A DNA stretch of 56,684 nucleotides from Myxacorys californica WJT36-NPBG1. GTDB lineage: Bacteria > Cyanobacteriota > Cyanobacteriia > Leptolyngbyales > Leptolyngbyaceae. Position 1 is the first letter of the stretch; each line of letters starts with the position of its first letter. The notes beneath the pieces were generated by a model. The model was given only the letters and a program-made list of their open reading frames with translations, had not been told where the DNA came from and did no database searches. This document shows, piece after piece, positions 7,433 to 17,800 of this stretch. The stretch is from contig JAHHHO010000035.1 of the NCBI GenBank assembly GCA_019359315.1, positions 1 to 56,684 on the forward strand. Direction: 5' to 3'. The translations under genes and the position numbers were made by a program.

Positions 7433-10400
7433 CAGATTCCCTCCTGTAATGCGCTTAGAATCTGATCGACAACATCTGGATGATTCGGATCTACAGCAAT
7501 CGAAGAACGGTTTTGCTTTTGCAGCGCTTGCTGGAGTTGGAAAGCATCACTTCGGGTTTGATCAATAATCAAGAGAATACGATTCTCTTGCGGAGACGCT
7601 TCGCGATCGCCTCGGAACACTTGAGCAATACAGGTTCCTATCACCTGCCCCTCGTCGTCAATATCAAGACCTTCATCAATCTCAATCCCTTCTGCAGCAG
7701 CCAGTGTTTTTAGAATCGATAACCAGATTGGTTCAAACAAACTCCAGTCGACTTCAACAGGTGATTCATCAAACTTGTTAGTTTGAGCAAGGGTAGTTGG
7801 TGTTTCAAGCCAGGTTGGGTTGTCTCGAATATCTTTCGCTTTCGCTTTACCGACCAGTATCTTGCCAATACGGTAGAAGTACTTTGCCATCGCCTGAGGA
7901 TCATCCAGATTCCCAACTGGAATCTCAATCACCTCGTAATCAGAATTACGCAGTTCTTCCCGAATCGCGCGATCGCGCTGCGCTGTGTCTGGGTTGCCGT
8001 GTAAGTGCTTGCTCATCCCGTCCAAATAAACGCAAATACCTTCCAGATCTTCATTTGGATCTTCAAAGAAGAAATCAGGTTTAGTCGTGCCTAATGGCTT
8101 ACCCAAATCAATCGGTTTTTGGGGTGTTGGTTCTGAAAACCCAGCTCGTTTGAGCATTTCATAGAGCCGAGATTCAGCCTGATTAACGGGCTGTGCTCCT
8201 GCCTTGGACCCTGCTTTCGGGAGTTTGGCAGGAACCGCATGACTTTGGGACAGAATGTCGCCCCAATTCTGCAACTTCTCCAACGCTGTATGGCGATTGA
8301 GATAGCGGTGATAGTAGGCATTGCGGAAGGTGAATAAGCAGTCGATACACGCGGTATTGCACTGTGAAGGACAATGCCAAACGACTTCTAGAGCGGCTGA
8401 GATCACCGTTGTCCAACGGACTAATAACTGTTCCAGTAAGCCAGAACCACCTGGCATAGGATCGTAGAGCAGAACATCTGCTCTCTCGGTGCCAGGCTGG
8501 GCGATCGTCAGAATCTGGAGGTCTTCTAACTCCATATCCAACACATTGGCGGCACCGTGCCGAATAGCTTCCATGGCGCTGTAAGCAACTTGGCGATTCT
8601 CGCAATCCTGAATCGACAGGGCATCGGCAACAATATTGGCGTAGAAGCCCACAGGTTCGACGGGTTTACCGCAGCGCTGAATATGGTCTGTCACAAATAG
8701 GTCTCGATCGCGTTGGGAGGTGAAAGGCGATCGGCTTTGCCCACAGACCGAGCAAACGGTGTAGCCAAGGATACCGCCTCGAACGAGACTGGTAGTCCCA
8801 ATATTGACCATTCTTAGATGGACGTTACGGCGCAGTGCAACAGTGTGACTGCCCCAGGTGTATGCCAGTCCTCCATCGTGACGGTCTTGTTCGTAGCCTA
8901 ACAACGTCACGGGCATCTGAAAACGGTTGTCTTCCTCATCAGAAATGTTGGATTGGTGGGGTAAGTCTACATCACAAATTGCTAAGGCTTTCAGGCTTGA
9001 AGCCAATAGCCCCGTACTGGTGCCCGCAGTTCCCATTTCTCGAATGGCTTCATTAGCAATATCCACCTGAAAGCGGAGGGGTTCTTCCGGTTCTAGATGG
9101 AAGAATCGAGGGACAAAGCGGTGCCCGTTGGCGTAGATCAGGTTACCGGGAACGTACTCGCGTAGTGCCATGCCAGCTGGACGTGGTAAGTCAAAATCGG
9201 GCAACCAACCTGCACTTCGAGGGGTTTGAGCTGTGCCTTTGATCGAGCCAACGTCTAATCCGTAACCTGGAAGAAAACCCTCAGCCGCTAAGGCACTGTA
9301 GGTATTTGTGTCATCAAACCCTTCTGTATCCTGCCTTCTCTTGTGCTGAATCCCTTTGAGTCGCTTGATCAGGCGATCGCACCGTTGAAAGAGGGCATCT
9401 TCATCCGGGTCAAGTGTTCCTTTCTGAACCCGCAACTCATTCAGCCGACGCATTTGGTCTAGTGCCCATTGCAGTCTGCGCCAGAGCCGCTGGATCACCA
9501 TAGCCAGTTGGTCGCCCATTTGTTCGATATGAGAGCGCAATTCCTTCTCACTCACAGCAATTCGGTCTTCTTTGGGCCAGCTTTCTGCAAATGTGGTTTT
9601 TACATGACCTAGAATTATGGCTTCATGCTTCTGAATTAAGTTGGTTAGGCTACTGACATCCAACGGGGCAGTTCGTAGAACGCCTGAGTCGCTGAACAGA
9701 TAGTGTTTGACTTGGCTGGAGAAGCAGCTTTCCAGAACTTTGGAAATTTCCTGCTGTTCGCCAAGGGTTAAAGAACTGGTAGGACGAGCAAGCTGATAGA
9801 GAACTGTAAGAATGGCTGCATGGACGTGCTTACCAACCATTAAGGTGTTGCGCAGATTTAATCGAGGAGGGGAGATCTGCCCCTGTAAAAGCCGCATGGG
9901 GTCATTGAAGTAGGCGCGATCGTGGCTGGCGGGTCGGGCGTAGGCAAAGTTGACAGCCATGCGATGTCGCCGCCCAGCACGTCCTGCCCGTTGCCAGTAG
10001 TTAGCAGGAAGGGGTGGAATGTTCCGCATCAGCACAGCATCGAGAGAGCCAATGTCAACGCCCATCTCTAAAGTCGGAGTACAGACGAGGGTATTGAGCA
10101 GTTTGCTGTTGCCTTTGAAGAGCCGTTCAATCACTTCGCGATCATTCGTCGGCACCTGAGCCGAATGTTCTCTAGGACGCAACATCTCGAATTGCTCATC
10201 CAGCACCCGCAGGTCGTAATCATCGGCACTCTCCGGTTCATATTGAATAGTGCCTTGGCACCGCCAGGTCATACAGGCGGCGTGAGGTGTGAGGCGAGGA
10301 TGGGGACGACGACAAATAGTGCAGCGGTGCACGCCTTGATGGGGAGCAATCTTCAGCTTGTCAGAGTCAATTTGATAAGCTCCATCACAGCCTGTAAGCG

Positions 10401-13230
10401 GCTTATTGGCACTATTCTGCAGAGTAACGGGGAGGAGAATCTTGAGGTCTTCCGTCAGACACTGCCACAGTTCGTCGAAGAATTCATCCATTTGCTCTTT
10501 GGGTATACCCCATCGTCGAGCCGCCTGACGAGCGGTGGTGTCTCCCTTATCGCTTAACCATTGCTGTATCCAACTGGTTGAGTTGCCGCCTTCTCTTGTT
10601 TTCTTGAGCCCTTTCGGCACCCCCTTCAAGATTGGCAGATAGCCACGTTGCACTTCGCGATCGCCTTCCCGCCAAATTTTGGAAAAAATCCTGCCTTGGG
10701 AGTCCAGCACAATGTTGTTGCGACGGGCAATATCCATGAGGGAAGCAACCCCATTCACCAACTCCTCAGCAGAGATCCCCAGCATTGGTGCCCAGTGCTG
10801 AATAAAGGGTAGGTCAGACGCAAGACCAGCATAGTTTAGTTGGATGCGTCCCCAGGGTTCCAGACCAATCCGCTGTTTTACGCCTGTTGTGATTTCGCGC
10901 AAAATCTGGATTCGCAGGAAATAGCGGCGTTCGTCTCCATGCTTTACCCCTTCTGCTTCCTTCGGGAAAGCGCGCCAGACCTCAGGAATCAGAGCACGGC
11001 TGAGTTCCTCGTCGGCATCCAGGAGATCATCCATGTGGGCAGCCAAGTCCCCGATCGAGATGGAGCCTTGCTTAATGCGGTCGTCCATCAATGCGCGGAG
11101 GCGGTAACGACGAGCATGATCTTGCATCCAGCCTGCCTGGAACGCAGCATCCTGGCGATTGTCAGCAAAGACCAAAAGCCGTCTGCGCTCGGCATAATGA
11201 AGCATGTTCTGTGCCAGCACATGCACGTCAGAAACCGTGGTGGCTCGAATTGGACGAGCAGGGTCACGGAAACGACCGAAGCTATATCGTCCTAATGATT
11301 GGCAGGCAATGCAGGAACTGAGAGCGCCAGGGTGATCTGCCTTCTGCCGAATAGCAAGTAGCGTGATGGGTTCTCCGTCTCGCCCACAGTGGGCACAGCG
11401 TTGTGTGGGAGTGGCATGGAGAGTGCCACAAGCACGGCAGAAGTAAATCGGAACAGTGGAGCGGGGATGAGTGCGGGGGGTCGCCGTTAGGGGCTGGGAT
11501 TGTGAGCTATCGTCATCGTCATCGTCATCGTCATCGGTAATGAGGCGATCGCACAGCAGTAATCGTTTGCCCCGCAACTCTTCCGAAAGCGGTCGCCAGA
11601 TGGTTTGCTTGCCCTGTGCCTGTCCTCCTTCAGGAGTTTTGCTTGTAAAGGTGAAGTCTTCGACAAAGTGTTCAAAGTAGTGCTGCCCGCAGGTTGTGCA
11701 GGTCAGGACAGGTAATCGGAACAAGTCGTCACTGGCTGCATCACTGCTGGCATCTTCAGCCGAGAGCCATAACCGGGGCCGAGGTTTGCCGTCAGGGAAG
11801 GTGACAACGGCTCCGCCTACTCCTCGCACAAAGGCATGAATGATTGGGCGCAGGAGGGGCCTTCCCTCTTTGCGGGAAGCAGCCCCTAAAGCCAGCCAGA
11901 TCAGTAGTTCTTCTTCAGAGATGGGGCGACCAATCTGTTGTTTAAGTTGATGGATCAGATCGCTGAGATGACGGGGAGCATGGAGGGCGATCGCTAACTG
12001 AAAGATCAGTTCGTTGGCGGCGAGAGAATCGTAGAGGCTATCCTGCCAGCGATCAGGTTCAAGAGATTGACCCATCAATTGCTCGAATACCGTACAAACG
12101 GCAACCCCAGTTTCATCTTCAACGGCATTGAGAACCGCTTGTAGGTTGCTTGCTGTGTTTCCATTAAGGGCTGGTGGTAATTGGCGATCGCGGGGGGGGG
12201 CCCAGACTTCCTCCTCATACTTCTCTCCAACCAGTTCTACATTCGTCTTATCCACTCCAAAGAAGCGGGCAGCAAAGTCTCGTCCTGCTTCTCGCCCTTT
12301 ATCAGGGTCGGCGATCGTGGCGGAGGTGGCAATGCATACTGTTTCGTCTGGCTTTTTGCCGCAGAAAGTGCGTAATCTGCGGATCAGGCAAGCTGTTTCT
12401 GCCCCGGTTGCTCCTGTGAAGGTATGGGCTTCGTCAAAAACCAAGAAGTTCAACTGCGCCTGGTTGAACATTTCCACGTCTTCTTGACGGGTCAGCAGCA
12501 GTTCCAGTTGTTTGACATTAGTGAGAAGAATTCGGGGTGGATGCTTCTGCATTTCCTCCCGAGAAACCCGTTCTTCGTGCGGATGGACGGCTTCAGGTCG
12601 TTTTTCCTGCTGCAGCTTCTCAACCGCTTTGAGGTAATCTGCCTTAGACGCTCCAGCTTTAAGCCGTTTACCGACAACCTGTCCAGTTTTTCTGGGAGTT
12701 TTGCCGACATACATGCCAAAGGAAATCCCTGTGCCTGCCAGCAATTCTCGGAGTCGCCCCAGTTGGTCTTCTGCCAGAGCATTCATCGGGTAAACGATGA
12801 CGGCAACAATACCTTCAGGTGCGCCTTGGTCACGCAGCTTGAAGCATTGGCTGATGATGGGATAGAGAAAACATTCGGTTTTACCGGAGCCTGTACCTGT
12901 AGAGACTAGGGTGGTCTTGCCTGAATGGATGTGGCGGATGGCATCTTCCTGGTGCCCATACACGGTTGGGTGCTCTTTGGGAATTACTGCCTTCATCCCA
13001 GGATGAAAAATTCCCTCGGTAATGAGATCGTCTACTCTTGCGCCCTGTTTGAAGATGCGGCTGAGACTGATGTAGGGACCTTTGAGCAGAGGAGTGGCGC
13101 GGGTTTTCTCCAAGTTGAGGAGTGTCCGCATCTGCTCATAAAGGTTGCCATCCGCGAAGGGGTAGGCAGTGAGCTGGTATTTGAGGAAGTCGTCAACGAC
13201 TTTCTCGGTGTAGACGATCGGGTTGAGCAT
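7432..13230 (-). CDS. Giant DEAD/DEAH helicase with DUF1998-type and nuclease-like C-terminal regions (DrmA/B- or DruE-like)
   Basis: 1932 residues. An SF2 helicase begins with Walker A TGTGSGKT at 111-118 and DEAH near 268; helicase motif VI is QRAGRAGRR near 1090. Zn-binding cysteine clusters occur around 515-660 (CTTCGQ, CRACG, CAHCG, CIACQ). A DUF1998-type cluster (CNTACIDCLFTFRN) lies near 1625. The last 230 residues contain a Vsr/DUF559-like PD-(D/E)xK pattern (KPDFFF ... YLDGMSKH ... RDRAIREEL). In DISARM, helicase DrmA and DUF1998 protein DrmB are separate; in Druantia, DruE is one giant chain, so this gene resembles DruE in build but has DISARM-like neighbours. It has a run of nine C bases near codon 343 and an Asp repeat of nine near codon 568. 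The preceding 111 bases have no gene and could hold an internal promoter (TTGACA near 13303). Confidence 0.85.
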   Translation of the reverse strand: MLNPIVYTEKVVDDFLKYQLTAYPFADGNLYEQMRTLLNLEKTRATPLLKGPYISLSRIFKQGARVDDLITEGIFHPGMKAVIPKEHPTVYGHQEDAIRHIHSGKTTLVSTGTGSGKTECFLYPIISQCFKLRDQGAPEGIVAVIVYPMNALAEDQLGRLRELLAGTGISFGMYVGKTPRKTGQVVGKRLKAGASKADYLKAVEKLQQEKRPEAVHPHEERVSREEMQKHPPRILLTNVKQLELLLTRQEDVEMFNQAQLNFLVFDEAHTFTGATGAETACLIRRLRTFCGKKPDETVCIATSATIADPDKGREAGRDFAARFFGVDKTNVELVGEKYEEEVWAPPRDRQLPPALNGNTASNLQAVLNAVEDETGVAVCTVFEQLMGQSLEPDRWQDSLYDSLAANELIFQLAIALHAPRHLSDLIHQLKQQIGRPISEEELLIWLALGAASRKEGRPLLRPIIHAFVRGVGGAVVTFPDGKPRPRLWLSAEDASSDAASDDLFRLPVLTCTTCGQHYFEHFVEDFTFTSKTPEGGQAQGKQTIWRPLSEELRGKRLLLCDRLITDDDDDDDDDSSQSQPLTATPRTHPRSTVPIYFCRACGTLHATPTQRCAHCGRDGEPITLLAIRQKADHPGALSSCIACQSLGRYSFGRFRDPARPIRATTVSDVHVLAQNMLHYAERRRLLVFADNRQDAAFQAGWMQDHARRYRLRALMDDRIKQGSISIGDLAAHMDDLLDADEELSRALIPEVWRAFPKEAEGVKHGDERRYFLRIQILREITTGVKQRIGLEPWGRIQLNYAGLASDLPFIQHWAPMLGISAEELVNGVASLMDIARRNNIVLDSQGRIFSKIWREGDREVQRGYLPILKGVPKGLKKTREGGNSTSWIQQWLSDKGDTTARQAARRWGIPKEQMDEFFDELWQCLTEDLKILLPVTLQNSANKPLTGCDGAYQIDSDKLKIAPHQGVHRCTICRRPHPRLTPHAACMTWRCQGTIQYEPESADDYDLRVLDEQFEMLRPREHSAQVPTNDREVIERLFKGNSKLLNTLVCTPTLEMGVDIGSLDAVLMRNIPPLPANYWQRAGRAGRRHRMAVNFAYARPASHDRAYFNDPMRLLQGQISPPRLNLRNTLMVGKHVHAAILTVLYQLARPTSSLTLGEQQEISKVLESCFSSQVKHYLFSDSGVLRTAPLDVSSLTNLIQKHEAIILGHVKTTFAESWPKEDRIAVSEKELRSHIEQMGDQLAMVIQRLWRRLQWALDQMRRLNELRVQKGTLDPDEDALFQRCDRLIKRLKGIQHKRRQDTEGFDDTNTYSALAAEGFLPGYGLDVGSIKGTAQTPRSAGWLPDFDLPRPAGMALREYVPGNLIYANGHRFVPRFFHLEPEEPLRFQVDIANEAIREMGTAGTSTGLLASSLKALAICDVDLPHQSNISDEEDNRFQMPVTLLGYEQDRHDGGLAYTWGSHTVALRRNVHLRMVNIGTTSLVRGGILGYTVCSVCGQSRSPFTSQRDRDLFVTDHIQRCGKPVEPVGFYANIVADALSIQDCENRQVAYSAMEAIRHGAANVLDMELEDLQILTIAQPGTERADVLLYDPMPGGSGLLEQLLVRWTTVISAALEVVWHCPSQCNTACIDCLFTFRNAYYHRYLNRHTALEKLQNWGDILSQSHAVPAKLPKAGSKAGAQPVNQAESRLYEMLKRAGFSEPTPQKPIDLGKPLGTTKPDFFFEDPNEDLEGICVYLDGMSKHLHGNPDTAQRDRAIREELRNSDYEVIEIPVGNLDDPQAMAKYFYRIGKILVGKAKAKDIRDNPTWLETPTTLAQTNKFDESPVEVDWSLFEPIWLSILKTLAAAEGIEIDEGLDIDDEGQVIGTCIAQVFRGDREASPQENRILLIIDQTRSDAFQLQQALQKQNRSSIAVDPNHPDVVDQILSALQEGI
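11509..11536. repeat. Hexanucleotide microsatellite encoding a poly-Asp run
   Basis: ATCGTC repeated four times plus ATCG, coding for nine consecutive Asp residues in the giant helicase between cysteine-rich segments. Since the unit is a multiple of three, length changes would alter an acidic linker without breaking the frame. Confidence 0.9.
12192..12200. repeat. Nine-base G/C homopolymer inside the giant helicase gene
   Basis: Nine G on the given strand, read as CCCCCCCCC in the coding strand and translated within WAPPRDR near residue 343. The present length keeps the frame open. A one-base slip would truncate the protein to under a fifth of its length. Such tracts are classic phase-variation sites, though in cyanobacteria this is inference. 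Confidence 0.9.
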
Positions 13231-13341
13231 GAGCAGGGGAAAGTTTAGGGCAAGATATACCTGTTACAGTTTTAACCGACAAATTTTTCATCTGTTTTGT
13301 CTAGCTAGGTTGGGGAACTTGTCAACCAAGCGAAAAACTAA

Positions 13342-14865
13342 CTAGGTGTCATCAAAGCTTTCCATATAGCTATCGAAGAGTTCATCGATTTTGCGGGCAT
13401 CATAGGCGATTGCTCCACGCTCGTCTCTAAAAGTGCGATTTGGGTCACCTTTGAAGGACAACCAGTTAAAGCTACCATTGGCTGCAAAATGGCTATCCGA
13501 TATGAGAACTTTTGCGTGGGTATTACCTAATCGCTTAAACGTGAAATTCTTATATTTCTGAGCCAGCTTCTGAAGGTTTTTCTCTGCTTGAACATCCCAT
13601 TCCCTTTTTTCAAGCTGGGTTTCACCTAGGCCATATCCAATATAAGTTCTGACGTTTCTTTGAAGGAGCTTCTCAAATTGCTGAAGGAATGACCTATTTA
13701 CAACGGTAGCTCTAATCCAGGGAGAGACAATTAACAAACGCTCTTGACTTTCTTCAAGTGCTCGCTTCAGTAGGGGAGGATAATCATAAACCTCCAACCA
13801 ATCCATCGGCACCTTTGCCAGCTTCTGTTCTAGTTCCTCAATTTTCTTCAATGCCTGATCAAGTTGTTCCTGCAGTTTGCTCTTTTGAGCATCAACTTCA
13901 GCAATCTCAAGTTGTTCTTGAAATGTGACTGCCTGAATACGTGCGGAAGAAACTTCCCTTTTCAGAGATTCGATCGCTTCCAGTGGTACTTCTTTTACAT
14001 ACTCTCTACCGAGCCATTCTTCGGCAAACTTCCTCGGCTCACTACCCTTAAGGGCTTCTAAGATACGAAGTTTTTTGACACCATTAACACGTGCAAATGC
14101 AGCTTCATAACCGCTGTCCAGACGACCATCCACAACAAATGCAACTTGTGGGTCATCTCCTGTTCTAGATTTATAGACAAGAGCTTGAGCTAAGAGGAAA
14201 AAACTGTCTCGCCTTTCGATCGCTTTAAGTGCTAATAAATCCCGTTCTTGCTCACGTTTAACTTTGCTTGCAATTTCAATTTTTCGAATTACCTCGTCTA
14301 CATCGGTAATTTTAAGATCACCGAGTTCTGGCGGCTTGTATTTTGATGGTGGGATTTCTAAAATCCCTCGATCACGCAGGTCTCGTTTACGTAACAAACG
14401 AGATTCAAAACGCCCATACCATTTGACGTGCAGTAAAAGTCCGTCAAAGTTGACAGTGAATGTTCTTTCTTCAGGAACAATGTTTTTTGCTTCGCGTAGC
14501 GTGCTTTGGCCTCTTTTACTGAGAGTCCATTCCTGTAGTTGGCCTCCTTCAGGAACAATTAAGTCAATGTCCTCACTCATACGGAGGTTAATCATTGCGT
14601 CCCTAGTAATTAGAGGTTCCAGTCCAAGAAATTGTCCTATCTCAAGCTCAGATGCTAAACCTGAATTGATTGCCTTAAGAACAAATTCCTCAATCGGTGG
14701 TATCTTTTTCTTAACTTGTGTAATTGCTTGAACAGTAACTCGATAGATAGGTAAACCAACCTCACGGCAGCTTACCAGGTCGAAGCCCTCACGATTGTTG
14801 TACTGACGAGCTGTTTCATATAACTTCTCATCCAATTCGCTTAAGGAAAAATCCTCTAAAGTCAT
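13342..14865 (-). CDS. Phospholipase-D-family protein with coiled coil (DrmC-like)
   Basis: 507 residues. The N-terminal 1-290 shows no domain I recognise, though 60-130 has a winged-helix feel (LASELEIGQFLGLEP). A coiled coil spans about 300-350 (heptads such as LQEQLDQALKKIEELEQKL). A single PLD catalytic half follows at 355-507: LLIVSPWI at 377, HAK at 450-452, then ANGSFNWLS at 462-470, matching HxK...GSxN. One HKD motif per chain implies dimerisation. DISARM includes a PLD protein, DrmC, and Dpd systems include DpdK, both beside DUF1998 helicases, so the context is the same. The ATG overlaps the end of the kinase-helicase gene by four bases. Confidence 0.85.
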   Translation of the reverse strand: MTLEDFSLSELDEKLYETARQYNNREGFDLVSCREVGLPIYRVTVQAITQVKKKIPPIEEFVLKAINSGLASELEIGQFLGLEPLITRDAMINLRMSEDIDLIVPEGGQLQEWTLSKRGQSTLREAKNIVPEERTFTVNFDGLLLHVKWYGRFESRLLRKRDLRDRGILEIPPSKYKPPELGDLKITDVDEVIRKIEIASKVKREQERDLLALKAIERRDSFFLLAQALVYKSRTGDDPQVAFVVDGRLDSGYEAAFARVNGVKKLRILEALKGSEPRKFAEEWLGREYVKEVPLEAIESLKREVSSARIQAVTFQEQLEIAEVDAQKSKLQEQLDQALKKIEELEQKLAKVPMDWLEVYDYPPLLKRALEESQERLLIVSPWIRATVVNRSFLQQFEKLLQRNVRTYIGYGLGETQLEKREWDVQAEKNLQKLAQKYKNFTFKRLGNTHAKVLISDSHFAANGSFNWLSFKGDPNRTFRDERGAIAYDARKIDELFDSYMESFDDT

Positions 14866-17800
14866 ACTTCAGTCTCCTTAAGGCAGCAGCCATTTGAATG
14901 ATGCTCAATATGATCGAGAACTCTGGCTAGGGGATTGCTAGGTGCTGTTAAGCAAAAATGATGATCTCCTACTATGACTAAGCCAATTTTGCCTCTCGAT
15001 AAAGCGACATTAAGGCGTTCCTTTTTATTTAGAAAGCCTAATTCTCCTTTGGGATTAGAACGAGTTATGGAGTAGATGGCAATGTCAGCTTCTCGTCCCT
15101 GAAAGGCATCCACTGTATTGCATTCAATGTCTAATGACTGTAAATTTTCTAGTTCTGAATCAAGTCTTCGGTTAAGGAGCTTACGTTGAGCTGTATAACC
15201 TGTCAGAATAGCAACTTTACATTTTTCTACATTGTCTGATACTTCAATTGCAATCTGGTTTAGTTTCTTGAGAAATTGAAGGATGATTGAGACTTCACAA
15301 GCATTGTTATAGCTGGGACGAGTGTTTTGCTCAGTGCGGTTCGGCAAGGATGCTGTTGTCAACCAAGTGACGGACTTCGGCAAGATGCGACTCAGATTTT
15401 GGCTAATAGCTGGACCGCTGCTCTGAAGCCTGCCGTCGTAGAAGCACTGGCTAATCAGGTTGCCAATTGGCTCGACCATCCGATGTTGTATAGCCAAACT
15501 CTTACGTGAGGTTTCTGGTAGCGTACGCAAGAGCAAATCAAATAACGTTTCTTGCACATCATCTGGCTTTAAGTCATACTTGCTGAGAAATTGAGCACTG
15601 CTACTGGCTTCGTCTTGAAAGGGTGGAAGCTGATTAGAGTCGCCCACTAGTATCCATCTACGAGAACGAGAGATTGGAACCAGTACCTCGGTAGCTGTCG
15701 CTTTGGAAGCCTCATCAACAATGCATAGATCAAACTCAATATCCTGAACATCTTTAGGCATCCCGATACATGTTCCAGCAACAACTTGAACCCTCTTTAG
15801 GAGGGATGCGTTGAATTCACTGCTGCGACCAAACTGATCAAACCATTCAGCTTGAAGTTCCAGTAATTGTTGTAGTTTTTTAGCTTCTGGATTTCGTAGA
15901 TCAATGAGTTGTTCTAGTCGAGTGTCTAACTCCTTGACAGTTAGTTTTAGAAATTTCTTGATATTTTTCCCACTTAAATTTTGTAACCGTTCTGCAACCA
16001 GTTCTTTTTCATCACGAACTTGTTTCAATTTTCTTTTGAAATCAGCAATTTCCTCATCGAGTTGACGAATTTGCTCTTCTAGCTCTTCTGGAAGCTCATA
16101 TTTCGCTCGTTTCTGAGGATGTTCAGAACTGAAGGGAAAGAGGTTGTCTCGCTCTTGTTGACGGTGATTGAGTTCTTCCCTCAATAAATCCAATTTAAGT
16201 GTTATGCTTTTCAACTCCTGAAGCTGGGTAGCGAGTTGAACATCTTCAGCGGAGATACTATGTTGTGCAGCCCATGCTTCTAAAAAGGTTTGACTATTGG
16301 AGATCGCTTCCTGCCGCCACTGGTGCATTTGCTCCTCTACAAGTAGGGGCTTGACTACATCAGCAACTTTCTCGTGGCTGCCAATTCTTACAAGTTTTAG
16401 ATGAGGATTTTGAGACCGGATTCTCTCTAAAGCATTGTCTAATGCAACGTGGGTTTGGGAGCTAAGGAGAATTCGAGCGTGAGGATTTTCTTCGAGGGTT
16501 TGCAGAATCACTTCTGTGATAAACCTTGTTTTACCAGTGCCTGGAGGTCCTTCAACGATCAGGAAATCTTCAGTTCCAAGAGCGGCTTGAACTGCCTCTG
16601 CTTGTGAAGGGTTGAGTTTTTGAAAGAAATGGGTAATTTCCTTTGATTTGGGAGGCTGAGTCTCGCTTGGGTTGATGAGCAGCGATCGCAAATTTGTTCT
16701 AACAGCACGATCGAAGCGAATGGCATCTAAAGCTGACTTTTGGCGATATAAAGCAATCTCTGCTGCGCGGGTATCGAAACGGAGTTCACCCTCGTCTGGA
16801 ATTTGCTCAGGATTGCCATATTGAATGTAGAGAACTAGCTGTTCATCTGTGACCTCTTCAACATCTCCTCTAAGAATGCTAGAACCGTTCTCGCGAGTGA
16901 TATGACGAGGCTGCCCAGTAATGTCTTCATCGGGCAGGGATGCTAATCGAAAATAGGCTCGGCTGCCGTCATACTCGACAGAGGTGTAGCGTAATGGAGT
17001 TTCTCGCTCTTTTTCCCAATCTGCTTTTGCCCTTAAAATATCGCTCCAAACTCTGAACAACCGCTGTTTTGCGGCTTCAGCCTTAACCTGTTTTTGGGTT
17101 GCCTCATAGTCTGCAACAGCAAACTTTAGATCTTGAATTACTTCAATGGCATCCGGCAGGTTGAGGGGCTTACTGAATTCAAACTGATAGTCTGGATTCC
17201 ATGAACTTTCTCGTTTCCCTTCCAGTGCAGAATTCGGTAATGACTTCGCATTAATGATCAGCAGATGGGATTGATCCGTTGCAGCATGGTAAGAATATGC
17301 GGCTCCGAAGATGGAATAGTGCCCCTCTGAAAACTCTTCTTCTGGATTCGTTGCTTTTCTATTTTGGAAGGGAGTGATTCCACAAATTGTATTGAGGTCT
17401 TCTTGCAGAATCTTCTCAATCTCCGCCTGTGAAAGGTTCAGCTCATTCTGAAAATTGGTAATTGCTCTTTGAGAAAGCTTGAGATAACAGACACGCTTCT
17501 TGCTGGAATAAGCTTGCTGTCTCTGGTCTTGAACTGCCTGAAGCTGTGCCAGTAAGACTTCAGCGTTGCGTGGACGTTCCGCCGGATCCGTAGCGACTGC
17601 GGCTTCAATAATCTCTGAAATTTTCGGTGGAATATCTAATTGATCGAGTGCTTTGGGGATGCTGCTGTAGTCAGCCAAATCCACATTGGTCAGGCATCTT
17701 AAAACAATGACTCCGAAACCAAAAACATCACGAGTATAGGTATATGACCCATCATCGTATTCTGGTGGCGTGTAGGGACGGGAAGTAAATTCTGCCAGAG

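Noticed and set aside
10840-11295. 151-residue plus-strand reading frame
   Set aside because: Antisense to the giant helicase, whose zinc and helicase motifs confirm the minus frame.
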